DNA of 64,000 nucleotides, taken from the NCBI GenBank assembly GCA_034008185.1, contig CM067082.1:55015586-55079585 (forward strand), given 5' to 3'. Below the pieces are notes generated by a model, which did no database searches, was not told the origin of the DNA, and was given only the letters and a program-made list of their open reading frames with translations. Within the stretch, counting starts at the first letter, position 1. Every line of letters starts with the position of its first letter. Of this stretch, positions 25,601 to 37,892 are shown in pieces. Position numbers and translations under genes: made by a program. The stretch comes from Gorsachius magnificus. Its lineage: Eukaryota; Chordata; Aves; Pelecaniformes; Ardeidae.

Positions 25601-28600
25601 TCCTTCCCCTGCTGTATCAAAGCTGTGCTCAAAGCAAGCCCACATTTGGCAACACTCACTTTCTGGGCTCAGCTCCCCAGGGTATTTCCTCCGGGGTCAC
25701 CGGTGTGCACAGCCCCAGGGCTGTCTCTGGGGCAGGCAGCGACACAGCTGGCTGCCCAGGGCACCATCAGCCAAGCACCATCCTCTTCCCAGAGTTTGCT
25801 ATTGTCCACAACTAAAAGAAGTTCTTTCCCTTGCTAACAGCACTGTGCTGACAATGAGGACAGCATCGTGCCTGCGAGCCAGGCAGCTGCTCCCACTCCC
25901 ACAGGAGATGCACATCAGAGCCCCCCTGCCCTGCCCACCCCACCGCTGGCACGGCTTGCTCCGCACGGGCTGTGCTGCGCAGCTCCTGCAAAGATCCCTT
26001 GCCTTTCTGCACCCCTTGGGGGCTGTGTGGGGGTTGATTTTTGCATCTTCATCTCTGCTTGCACCAGCCCTCTGACAGCTGCCTTGCCGCATTTCCTCCT
26101 GCAAGAGGTTTCCCAAGAGGAGTAAGTGACAGGGCAGATCAGGCTGTGTATTCTGCTGAGGACAAAAGGGATGCGGGATGACCAGACCTTGACTGCCACA
26201 CAGCTTTTCTTTCAATAAGGCTTTTCCAGGAAAAGCATGAGGTGTTCGCAGTAGAGCAGCTCAGCCTAGCAGAGGGCCAATTAAGCCAGCAGCCCAAGCA
26301 CCTTGTGATGGTGCGAGTTTCTGCTACACTGCCCCATGATATCTGACTTAGTGGGTAGGATTTGGCTGTGCTGTGCTGCCCAGCAGATGTGAGACAGACA
26401 CTTCAGCTGTCCCAGGAGGATAAACCCTGCTAGCAGCCTGAAGCATTTAAGGCTTCTCTGAAATACTTAGTGAAGAAAGCATTCACCTGAACATGGAAAC
26501 ACAAAGCGCTGCTTTCCCTCTGGACAGGAGATGGCAAAAGCAAGGGGAAAAGAAGGTGAAAAAAAGGAAATGGAAGATTAACTGTGGTCTTGCCAGTGGA
26601 AAGCTACCTGGATTTAAGCCCCATCACTCATGCCTGTTCTGTAACTTGCAAGTTTACAACTGTCCCTATCCGATGCAAGTAGGAGTAGCAACGTACCTGA
26701 ATGCAGGAAAGAGCCTGCAGGCCCAGGCTGCATTCCTTTGGAAGTGAACAGCAAGACGGGATAGCACATGAACAAGCCCAAATGAGTCCCTACATAGACA
26801 CTTTCGGCACGCCCGCAAAGGCATTGACATCCAGGTCCACAACCCTCATCACTACAACATTTAGATCACATAGTCCCATTGACTACTGTGACAGCATCCA
26901 TGAAGTAGTTTGCTTTCCCACATAAGTAAAGAATCATGACCGAGCCCATAATTATTTACTGTCTCATGTCAACCTCCAAGAAAGCTGAAAAGGTCCATGA
27001 GGTGTGTTCTGCAGTACTGCAACATCTGCAGAAGGAAAGCCAGCCTGCGCTGCCAGAGGCTGTGGACCAACACCACCTGTAACTCCTTAGTAACAAATGT
27101 AAAAATTGAGTAAAACCAGGCAACAAATAAAACAAGCGTAGAAGAATCTAAAGCAACTCAGAAACCCATTAAAAAAGAAGTCCCACAGTACTACTCAGTA
27201 GAAGCAATGGATTGTGTGTTTTGGGTCAGGATAACTTAAGTAATAATTACATTTTGAGCAAAGTTTTCCAAGTGATAAATACAAAGCATAAATCACAACC
27301 AACTTAACTCGTTCAGCAGCAGTAAGAAACTTCCCCCTTGCAGAGGGAAGAGAGGAGGAAGCCTCCTTCTCTAATAAAACCAAATTAGAAATCTTTATTG
27401 CAGTCAGGTCAAAATGCCATCATTATTGAAAACAGCATTTTACAAGCTTTCTGTAAACACTTTTTCTTTTAAATTCATCTATCTTCATAAAAGCTCCCCC
27501 TTCCCCTCTGTTGCCCTCAGGTGAAACCTCCAATTCCTTCCACTCCAGTTCCTGCAAACAGTTGCAGCCAGTATTACACCAGACAGCAAGCAGCTCCCTA
27601 CCTTTAATTGCTGTCAGCAGCTATCAGGACAAGGAAGACAGGAGCATGAATATTCACCGACCTGCAGCCAGCAATGGAGGTAACTGCTTGCTGCCCAGTT
27701 TGCAGGTAGAGTCCCCACACCCTTCCTCCCTCCCCAGACTGTTGGGGCGAGCAAGGGACTTAAACAAGCACCTTGGCATTTCCTTAAGCAGCACGAAGTT
27801 GCTCATGGCTTGCCTATACTCTGAATGACACGGCATTAGCTTTTCTTTACAAAACAGGCATGTTCAGTCACATCTCCAGGGAGAAAGGGGGGGAAAAAAA
27901 AGGTAGTATTCCTCCTCTTAGAGGGTCAGGCTGTGAGTCACCAGGTACATTTCAACTGCTTGAACGCTAATCCAGAAAGGTTTACAGGGAGGTGAGTTGC
28001 GGCAACTGCATACAGAGAAGCTGAAGGGATTTCAGTGTAACATATACCTTGCTTTTGGTTACCTTAGGTATTGAACCCTTTCTCCGAATGTAAACTCAAC
28101 AGGCAATCCACAGACAAATCCCTAGTGTGATATTTAAAGGCAGTCAGTGTAAATAATGCATAAGAATAACAGATGGAGCCTCTGGCCAGTGCAGGGTGAT
28201 TCAAGTTACACATCCTCAGACTCCACTCTCAACTTGGCGTGCAGAACCCAATTGCAATTTCTACACTGAAATATTTGTGACACTTCACTGCCACCAAGAG
28301 CTTCAAAAGCCATATTGTGCCATTTATTTTCTGAAACAGGACTTCCTCCTGACTTCAGGGGAGAAGACCCTGAAAAACATTAAAGAGCAAATGCTGTTCT
28401 GCTTGGAGCCATTCTTTTTCTTTGCCACTGCAACTTTTCCCTCTCCCAGCCTGTTATAACATTTCATTGCACATGGAAGCAAGTGTTTCTCTTCTAGGGC
28501 TTTCTCTGCTTCTGCTCTAGTGTCAGCAACTCTTATTTCTGGTGCAGAGATTGTAATGATTAAAGTGGATTAGAACTTCAGGAAACAGGCAACAAGAACA

Positions 28601-31600
28601 TATGACATTATTTGTTCAGGAGCAGAGAAATCATTACCAAGAATTGATTGTAGCAATAAAAGTCAGAAGACAAAAGGGAAAGTTTGCACTAAAGTATATC
28701 AAGATGTTTGGTAGCAAGTCCTACCCAAAGTCAATAGGTGCTTTATGGAAAAGATGCATGGACCTTTATGATTTGCAGTATGAGGAATTCTCATCCTAAA
28801 TACACATCCAACAGGTTTTGCAAGACAGTCATCTTTTACCTGCAGCCATAGCAGGCTGCAGCAGCAGAAGGTTGCGCTCTTACATTCCCACCCATTGCCC
28901 AGGCCTGTCCTTTCTCCTCACTCACCAACATGAGATGAGGGAGGTGAAGTTGCCCTAGCAGGTCTGGTCTGGTCCACCACCCTGCCATCAGTATTACCTC
29001 CAAGTCATCACATAGACACCTTAAAGGGAAAACAGGTGACAAAGCACTATAGCTCCCTAAAAATCAGACCCTTCATAGCTGCTGATTTTGAGTTTTACTT
29101 TCCAGAGAGCAAGTATGCAGGATTTGCCAAGGCAAGAAGAGGAAAAACTCAAAGAAAGGGTCAGTTCTCAAATTTGATGCTATCTGGGTTCTTTTCAGCA
29201 TTAAAAAACCAAACCAAAAACAAACAAACACAACCCAAAATCACAACACAACCCTTCTGTTTCTTTCTAATCTTTCATTTGAACATATGACCAGTGATAT
29301 CGCAAATAAGTTTTTTTAAAAAAAACATTGTGCTCCTTGGAATTTTAGCATTTGTTTCTGTAGTCACACAGAAACACTAAAATAAAAAATCCTGCTCTCT
29401 AGTATACACCATTGTTTCCTGTGAGGATTTCCATGGTGCTTCTGAAACCTTTTGTTAAAGGACATAATAAACCACTTAAATGTAGACCCTAATTACACCT
29501 TTCCAGAACAAGTAACAATCATTTAGATGACAACTTCCTTCTATGATTTTTTCCTTATTTGATTAATACATAATAATTGAATATGAATATTTCCTCCTTG
29601 CTTAAGCTTGACATGAGCCCATTTTCTGCAGTCTAGGGTTTGGAGTAATTCAGATTATTCCATATTTGTGTTGTTTTACAAACACAACAAGAGAAAACAA
29701 TTTTAGATGTTACTTAATCAACCACAGGTCAAGTGGTTTAGTTTCAGAAGGGATAACAATAATAAGTCACAAACTATGTAAAATAACATCATCAACATTT
29801 GTACATGTTAGAACAGTGCCTGAGGACAAGCATCTGATAGAAAACCACTGTTCAGGCAGCACACAAACAACTCATCCTTGAGGACCCATTAGGCTCTGAA
29901 TACATGAAACCAACAGAGGAAGAGCATAAAAAAAACTAGGACAGAAGCAAAACAAGCAGAGTTATGATGCTCAAGTATCAAATCAGCAGCATCTAAAGAA
30001 AGCCTAATGAAGGACAAGAAATTAAGGGGAGCAGCTAGGAGAAGAGGGGAGGCAGGCCAGGTCACAGGAAAGGAGAAGTACCTCTCAAAAAGCGACCCCA
30101 TCCCACAGGGCAAAACAGCCCCTACAACCACAGATGCTCTGAGCCCACTGCCAGCAACAACAGTACCTTCTCCTGGCAACCTCTGCTTCCTGGTTCTGTT
30201 CTCAGGGTATAGCTGGTTCCTGGATTGCCCCCAAACACTGAAAACCAACAGTTAATATGGCAGAAACAACAACTAACAAAACCCCCTGCAGCCTGCTCCC
30301 TTGTAGCTGGGGGTGGGAGGGAAATGAGTGGTCAGTCCCAGCTGGAGCTCGTTGTCTCACCAAAGGCACATGAAGTAGGTCTGCACACCTGCTCACCCAT
30401 CCTTCACAGGTGGGTATAGAGCTCGTCATGCTTATTAAGGAAAATATCCTGAATAACTCAGTATGGACTTCTAACAGAAATGTTACAATAAAATCAAGTG
30501 ATTAAGCTATGCCTAGTTAGTATAAACACATAGAACATCCTTGCAGTGCTCCTTATCTTTTTCTTCTTGCTTTCATGGTTGATAAACTGGTGCAGCATGT
30601 GAGTGTACCAGGGGTTACGAGGTGGTCCAGAAGGGGCAAACAGGAGTCGGCGTGTAAGTGCATCGAGAGATGGATAGCACAGTAAACGCAGTAATAGCTA
30701 GATTGCAGTGTTGACAACACTGTGGGGAAAACAAATGTGAGCCCTGAGCTCTGAAGTGTGATTCTCTCACTTTCCAGCTAGGAGCAGAAAGCCATTTGGT
30801 GAGATTTGCTGCTCTAATACAAAAGAAGTTGTGTAACAAAGCTGTGACTGCAGCATACCTTGCTGCCTAGCTTACCGGCAAGGTAGAGCTAAAACCTCCC
30901 AGCCCTAGTACCACCAGGCTGAAAAGTAGCACGAGGTCTTCAGGTTGCCCCAGTACCCAGGGCCCACACCTGTGTGTTTTGCTTGCATCTGTGACTTTAG
31001 CTGGTACCTAGAGCAGTGGTACCCGAGGGACACCTCTGCATGCTGCTTTTGGACCTCAGATGGTCTCTCCCAAAGGAGTGGGGGGAGTCTGTGATGGCAC
31101 GCGGGTTGGGCTGTATGGTGCCGCCCCGCGGCCACAACTGTGCCACATCTGGAAAAAGTAGGAGTGGAAGCATGAGAGGAAAAATCAGAGTCAGAGCTGG
31201 GAGGAAAAAGCGCATGAGGTGGCAACAGTGACAGCTCAGGCAGGGCTGTGGGTCTGGGAGGCAGGTGCAATGTAATGTCCATTATGTGAAAGGGAAATTA
31301 GGCTTCATGTGGCCATCACTCTCCTAAGGAAGCTATAATTGTCACATAAACCACTTGGGCTTTCCTCTGGCTGAAATTACAACCTCAGAATGTGGTTACT
31401 TGCCGATAATGGGCCGTATCTTCAGCTGCTGTAAATCTGCATGACTCCACAAATGCCAGAGCAGTTGCACTGATTTAAACCAGCCAAATAGCTGGCCCTG
31501 AACACCACACAAACACTAACCAAAGAGGCATCCTCTGCTTGCTGGATTTACAAGCACGCTCGGCTAGCATGGATGGGCTCGTCCTTACAACTCACCCCTT

Positions 31601-31899
31601 TGTGTGGTCCTGATGTTTTGAGTCTGGAGCCAGCTTGGCCATGCCTGTGCTATACAGTTGGTGTGCTTAGCCCAGACCAGAGCATCTTGCTTGCCCGCAT
31701 GCCACGTAGGGAGGCAGGGATGCTGCATCCTGATGCCCCACCAGGATACGGCTAAGGCAGGTGGTTGGTCCTGGGGCTGGGAAATGCCCCGGCTCCCTCC
31801 ATGATACTGCTCTCCCCAGATGGAGGTGAGTGCCTGCCCAGCCCAGGTTTCATGGGTGCTGTGGTGGGGAGCCGAAGGCTCGCAGGGCTGCAGTGCAGC
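22691..31899. other. Repeat-poor intergenic DNA
   Basis: Nine kilobases with no recognised interspersed repeat. A GC-rich but CpG-poor part at 25650-26060 opens long chance frames on both strands (195 codons at 25488-26075, 138 codons at 25799-26215). A second GC-rich patch is at 31030-31140. No exon could be supported. Confidence 0.5.
23602..23651 (+). repeat. A-rich and (CA)n low-complexity tract
   Basis: A run of A, then mixed CA, C7 and (CA)5, forming a compound simple repeat. Similar but smaller A/C-rich tracts occur at 10855-10915 and 29205-29255. Confidence 0.8.
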
Positions 31900-34050
31900 A
31901 CTCCAGGGTACGTGCATCCCGGCCCAGTCTGGCCATTGGTAAGTATAAGAAAAGGCATTAGATGTTGTCTGATAAATTAGTTTCCCTGGCTATTTTTGTC
32001 TCAGGGTTCTCTGTGTAAAGCGCATTTAGCACTGCATCTCTACAATGTCTATTTACATAATTAAGAGTGGCTTCTGCCCTAACCCACAACCTAGGCTTTT
32101 TCTTGTGGCCGAAGGAGGTTGAAATGTGCACATTGCTTTTGAAATCTGTCTCTGAACATTTCTTTTAGCAGCAACCACAGATCACATCTCATAAACAGCC
32201 ACATTTTTCAACACAAGTTTCATATTCGTTAGTTCTAATCTAATTATTTATAGAAATGCCCTTTTCCTGTGATCCATAATCCTTTCAAAACTTAGTGTTT
32301 TCTTGCTGTGAAGAATGATTCATGCGGGGCTGCACGTATCATGGTAGCTGCATATTTGTTCATTGCCGTGCATTTTCTGATCCAGAAAACTGAGTCTGGA
32401 AAATGATTCCTGGGGAACAGCCCTCATGAAGAGCACTGCCAGAGTGCTAATCCAGTCCCCAAATGTTCAGGATTCCACTGAAATTAACTGGAAGTGCATG
32501 CAGAAGTGTAAGTCTCCTTACACATCTATCAAATATCTATAGCATCTATTTTCCCCTCATTGACACATTTTGCAACAGATACTTTAAAGCATTTACCCTC
32601 AGGGAAGATTAGCTCTTTTAATTTACAGAGTTAATTCCAGTGGCTGGATAGAACCACACAAATTTAAGATGACAGTCAAAATGAGAACTGGAAAGTTCAA
32701 ATGTTTGCGTGAACTTCTACCAAAACCAGTCTGGTCCCTGAAACCTGCTGCAAACCAGGCTGCCCATGGGACTGGGGCTATAGTCCTCCTGAGATGGGGG
32801 GTAAGTGCAAAAGAAAACAAGTTCTTGGGAAGGGAATCGAACCCAATTTTGGTGAGATTAAAGAGCTTCATTCAAATCTGGTTTACCACAGCACCAATCT
32901 GCGGAAGGTCAGAAAAACACACGGAGCTTTCAGACCGCCCTGCTGCCCTTTTCTGCATTTCACATGCACTTGTTTTGGGACCAAACCACAGTTGCCCTTC
33001 TGGGGGGCTATGCAAAAGCCGGTGTCGAGGCTGCGTGCCTCGGGCCGTGGGCTGGCTCCCAGGGCCCTGCTCTGCTCTCCTGACCTCCCAGCAAGCACAG
33101 CCCTGTCCCGTAGCTGCAGAGCGACCACTCGCTCTCAGAGGTGCTGGGGTTGCTCGTTGCTACCCCGGATCTCGGGAAGGCTGCGAGCCGCAGAAAGCTC
33201 GGCGTGACTCAGAGCCGGGGGGGGACTTTGCTGCCTCCCTTTGCACATGCTTGCCGCTCGCCTCTGAAATTCTCTACAGCATATTTTTAATAGCCCTATT
33301 CAAGCTGAAGGCTTCTAACCAGTGGTTTTTTCCCCTTTAAGACACATTTCTGTCTTGGAGTGGAGAAAGAGGTATATTTTCCCACCACCAAGAAAGACCC
33401 CACTCATCTGTTTCAAGGGATGGAAATATTTGTTATACGAAATCACTCGGGCAATCCATACTAACATGTTAATTATGATTCAACAAGTTTTCCACGGCAG
33501 CCTAAAATTAATGTTAATTCATTTGGGTAAGTTTTGTCAAGAACTATTGTAGCGTGCTAAATGGAAAACAGATCATTGCCGGAAGGGTTTGCTTTGTCAA
33601 GTGTCACCCCAATTGGTGACGAATGCAGCCGGGCAGAAAGCGTTAAGACACGTCGGGCTGGGAGCGGGGGAAGGTTTTTCCCTCCCCCATTGCGCTGCAT
33701 CCCACCGCCCTGCAAACTGCAAAAAGGAGCATTGTAAGCCTGTTGCCTTTCTATCGATAATTGAACTCATTAGTGTCACGTGGTGACTTGACCTCCTGTT
33801 TACCTCGGTAGCCGTGGAGGTACTGAATTTGTGTCATTTCTGATTTTCCCTTCCACGTCGCAGCTGCTCAGCATAGACACTTCTTCACAGGCAATTAAAG
33901 GGCTAAGAAAGGAGCAGGAGTGAGAAGGAAGATGGTGTGTGTTAATTAGATTTTTTTGCAAGTGATTGACCCAGTCATGCAAAGGGAATATCTGAGATTT
34001 GTTGTCGCTGTTGCTATTTTCACCACTCACGGATCTGAAGTAGTTTTACA
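31900..34050. promoter_or_regulatory. Repeat-free, CpG-retaining block, candidate regulatory region
   Basis: No repeat was recognised in this stretch. It keeps many CpGs compared with its surroundings, especially in 33000-33260 and 33420-33870. It contains several TAATTA or TTAATTA homeodomain-type cores (for example around 33460-33520 and 33940), an AP-1-like TGACTCA at about 33206 and a CACGTG at about 33778. These features are typical of conserved developmental enhancers in gene deserts. I cannot measure conservation here, so the call is an inference. The long frame 32669-33340 is a by-product of GC content in its second half. Confidence 0.3.
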
Positions 34051-36986
34051 TTGAATTGACTTAAAGCCTATACCAGATATGCATAGTTTCAATAACGAAA
34101 GGTTTTGTTCTTTGGGGGTCTTGGAGTGGAAAAAAGGACCCACTTGTCAACCATACCTAAAATATCTACAAAATTGTGCACGAAAACAACACTAACGTTG
34201 TTTTCTAGAATGAGGAATAAGAACATGTATATACAAATATAGAAGCTGTTTTCACACTGAACCAAACACATTTAACATTCTGGTATTTTTACCCCGATAA
34301 TCCATTGGTAAAACATAACATTTTTTTAAAAGTAATGTGAACAGAAAAATTCTCCCAGTTAGAATATGAATCATTATCCTTGCATCTTTTTATAAATTTC
34401 ATGAGGAATAATAATTAAAAGAATAGCTTCTTTCTTGAATGAAACTAGCTTTGCGCTATCAAATCACGTATCTGCTGCACTCCCCTTCTTCTCCTTCTTC
34501 CACAGCCTTTGAATGCTGCTGGGCACCTTCAGGGAGGCAGCTAGCAGAGGTACGTGGCTGATGCTCCGAAACATAGAGCAAGATGCTTGACGGAAGAGAA
34601 ATCTTGTTAATGTGCTCACTGAAAGAGTCCATCAAAGGAACCATAAAGGCAAAAAGATGCAGAAAACCAGATTTTATTGCTTCTGCATAGAGCAGGGGGG
34701 GTTATGCTTATTCTGGTGGGCTCTCTGCTTCAGAGCTGAGCAGCTCTACTCTCTGGATGAACTCAGGAATGTTAATGGTGTACAAAACAATCACAGAAGG
34801 AATACTGAAACATGTCTAAATGGGGAGGGGGAAAGAAAAGAAAAGGAAGACATTTGTTGTTGTGCTTCATTTCCCTCATTTAGTCTCCTAGGTGGGACTT
34901 TGATGGCTAAGTCTTATTCCCTAACCAATCTCTCAAGCTTTGCAGGGGCACTGCATTTTTAAACACACTAGAAATGCGGACTTGGTTACGTATGGTCATC
35001 TTTAGCACGTGTACAGGATTTATCTCAACAGGAGAACATCTATCTTTTGACCAAGTACCACGCTGATGCACTTCTTCCTTGCCATGCCTCTGAATCCCAC
35101 CTCCATTATCTGGAAGGCCACTAATTCTCACTGTGCCCAGGGATGTGTGACTTCTGCCCTGGCAGTAAGGCTCTTTCATCATCAGAAAGGGGACAGCTTT
35201 GTGTTAGCAGCCCAAGCGAGCAGAGAGGCTGGAGAATTAACATGCAGAATTAGTGGGTTTGCCAGCAGCTGTTTAGATTAGATTAGGAAAGGTGTTAGGA
35301 GAGATTAGCTGGGGATGGGCTCAGAGATAGTGATAGGGGTCAGTGGGGACATTAGAGGGCATGCAGGGACAAGACTTTCTGCACCGCAGCATTGGCTGAG
35401 GGGAAAGGTTTGTGTCAGGTATTGCTCAGTGCTTGGCAGTGGGAGGTGGGCGGATGCAGGACGAAGTGACCATGTCCTGTGGGCTCTGGGTGAACATTGC
35501 TACTGTGCTCCTGTCCCAAACTGTAAATGTCTCATCTGTCCCTAGAAATCAGCTGGTCTGATGCTTTCAGGGTCCTGGGGAAATTCACAGCAGGACTGTG
35601 AATACATGACAATGTTGAGCACTTCTCTGGTGGACCTGGGGTCCCCAGGCCTGACCATGAGCTGATTTACAGAACAGGCAGCTTTCTGAGGACAATGTAG
35701 TTTCTGACAGGACCTACCTCCCACAGTGGCACTGCCTTCTTCAGGCAGCAGATGGTCTTCACTAGGAACATTGCCTGAGTGTCATCCTCTCCTTCTTTAG
35801 CCCCTACTCCTTGTTGCTGGGGGTCTGCCCATGCTGCCATGCCCTGGTTGCAAACCTGCCCCAACTCAGACTTCATCTGGAAATAACTGTCTTTCTCTTT
35901 CCTCTGCTGCTCTTCCATCTCACACCTGGAAGTGATGGAAATGAGCTTGGGGGGGATGCAGCTGGCTTGTTATTCTTGGTCCTTCTAAGTAGATGACTGC
36001 TGAAAAGTGTCCTCTGCTTTTTCTTCTTTCCACAAGGTAATATGATCCTACTTCTTGCTTCTGGATCCTCCCTGGTTCCCCATCTTCCCCTTTCGAGCAC
36101 TTCAAAGCACCTCCAACAATTACAGTAACCAGATCCACCACAGGGTGAGACAGGAACCTTGTGAGTTTGCATTTTTCCCCACTGGCACCTGCAGTGGCTC
36201 AGGAGGCCTTCTGAAGACTTGGGAAAGGTGAATGATACATTTGGCTTAATCCTTGCTCTGCATAATACACCTCTGTCTCAAAATCCACCATTCCTCTAGT
36301 AATGTGGAGAAACATCAGCAAAGGTGATGCTGTGTGGACAGGGTGGTCCTCGAAGCCAGAGGCCAAGGCCAGCCAAGGCAGGAGGAGTAAGACAGGGGGA
36401 TAAAGCGCACTCCGCATGGAGGGGAACCCCCCACATCTGTAGTTTGCATGCTCTGAAAAAAAAGGTGACCCACAATAGGCTGCTATGGGAAATAAGGCTC
36501 AAGAGACTGGAAAGTAAAATGCTTTAAAAATTTAGGAAAGGGAAGTAATTTTTAATGGCCTTGGCTCTGCCCTGGGCATACATTGAGTATAAATGCCACC
36601 GGGACAAAGGTGATAAACTTAACAGGGAATATCAAAGATGAGACATAAGCCACGTCTGCCCTTTCGAAAAATGCAGATGCTGCAGTGAGCTTCCACAGGG
36701 CTGTCGAGTCACTTTGTTCAAGTGTCTTCCCAAAACAAAGCGGTACCCAGAGGCCAGCAGCTCTGGAGCATCATCAGCTCCGGAGGGAATGCAGCCCCAC
36801 TGCAGTGGCACAGTAGCCCTGATACTGCACATCTGAATTCTGGACAGAAATTAATTTCATAGACCTAAATAAAAAACCAAACAGACCCAAAGAACCGTAC
36901 AGTTATACAAACCAAACGACCTTTTCCCACTGGGTGGTTAGTCTGCTTCCACCAAAACAATAACAGCACTAACAAGGATAGCAGCT
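34051..36986. other. Unique intergenic DNA
   Basis: No recognised repeat. The region 35280-36180 is G+C richer than its flanks and opens frames on both strands without recognisable domains. It could belong to a non-coding transcript linked to the nearby CpG island, but there is no direct evidence. Confidence 0.45.
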
Positions 36987-37010
36987 GGGGGGGGGGGGGG
37001 GGGGGGGGGG
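36987..37010 (+). repeat. 24-base G homopolymer
   Basis: An uninterrupted run of 24 G flanked by unique sequence, about 150 bp upstream of the CpG island. Runs this long can fold as G-quadruplex and are prone to length error in sequencing and assembly, so the true length is uncertain. Confidence 0.9.
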
Positions 37011-37159
37011 CTGGAAATTGAGTATTTAGGAGAGTAAAGGTTAAACCTTCAAAGAAAGAGAATAATAACAAAGCTTGAAACCCCAGTATCTTTTGTTGAT
37101 GAGTTGTATGTTTTTGTTAAACTGTAGCTTTACCACGGCAAATAAATAATTACCATTTC

Positions 37160-37400
37160 AGTGACGGCGAGCGAGCCATAGCATAGGGCTTGCCCCGGTC
37201 CCTGCTTCACCCTCGTGTTCTACAGCAGCCGCTGACAGCGCCGCGCACGGCCTCAACGGCCGAGCCCCGCTCGGCAAGACCCTGCCGCCGCGGACCCCGG
37301 CAGGAGCCGGGCGGGGGCCCGCGGGCGGCCCGGCCGGCCCCGGCGGCCTCGGGGGGACCCGGCACCCCCTGCTCGCTTCCTTTCGCGTGATTAATACAAA
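37160..37400. promoter_or_regulatory. CpG island, candidate orphan promoter
   Basis: Hand counting gives about 30 CpG dinucleotides in roughly 230 bp, with very high G+C, inside a window that is otherwise AT-rich and CpG-poor. CpG clustering at this density marks unmethylated promoters or other germline-unmethylated elements in birds. No exon or start codon with recognisable product follows on either strand. The frame open across 37190-37390 is proline, alanine and arginine rich, as any GC-rich frame would be. It could be the promoter of a non-coding RNA, an upstream promoter of a distant gene, or a developmental regulatory element. Confidence 0.55.
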
Positions 37401-37492
37401 CGCAATTTGTTAAACGCGTACATCGCCTGGCATCTTCAATCCGATGAATTATTCGGGGTGAGGCCTTTATTAGGCTGCTTCTCTCACTCTTA

Positions 37493-37892
37493 ACGAGGGG
37501 CGGCTGAGGGACCTGGGGTTGTTTAGCCTGGAGAAGAGGAGGCTGAGGGGAGACCTCATCGCCCCCTACAACTGCCTGACAGGAGGCTGTAGCCAGGTGG
37601 GGGTTGGTCTCTTCTCCCTGGTAATGGACAATAGGACGAGAGGAAATGGTCTGAAATTACAACAGGGCAGGTTTAGGTTGGACATTAGGAGAAATTTCTT
37701 CACTGAAAGGGTTGTCAGGCTCTGGAATGGGCTGCCCAGGGAGGTGGTGGAGTCCCCACCCCTGGAGGTATTTAAAAGACGGGCAGACGAGGTGCTTAGG
37801 GACATGGTTTGGTGGTGGGATGGCAGGGTTAGGTTAACTTGGCCTTGATGATCCTAAAGGTCTTTTCCAACCTAAATGATGCTATGATTCTC
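37493..37892 (+). mobile_element. CR1 LINE 3' end, well preserved
   Basis: A 5'-truncated CR1 of about 400 bp. It contains in order 'gtttagcctggagaagagga', 'gaggggagacctcatcgccc', 'ttggacattaggagaaattt', 'ctctggaatgggctgcccag', 'ggtatttaaaagacgggcag' and the tail 'cctaaatgatgctatgattc'. It shares the tail type of the copy at 8.63 kb, but looks less decayed. It inserted about 100 bp downstream of the CpG island. Confidence 0.95.

Noticed and set aside
25488..26215. Long open frames on both strands (195 codons plus, 138 codons minus)
   Set aside because: Both lie in a G+C-rich patch where stops are rare. They overlap in several frames, show no domain, and are rich in Pro, Ala, Ser, Leu and Arg as expected from composition.
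28602..28799. 65-codon Lys-rich frame
   Set aside because: It looks somewhat protein-like, but composition follows A-rich DNA, there are no splice signals that make an exon, and I recognise no family.
32780..32880. tRNA-like B box on the minus strand (GGGTTCGATTCCC at about 32828-32842)
   Set aside because: The T-arm stem pairs for only three bases and no matching A box, anticodon stem or acceptor stem could be built. A nuclear mitochondrial fragment was considered because of similarity to mitochondrial tRNA-Ser, but flanking sequence does not fit.
32669..33340. 223-codon plus-strand frame
   Set aside because: It crosses an AT-rich to GC-rich transition without codon-level structure, has no recognisable domain, and competing frames are open in the same place.
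37190..37390. 66-codon frame within the CpG island
   Set aside because: Arg, Pro, Ala and Gly content follows base composition. It begins at a non-ATG codon and has no recognisable motif.
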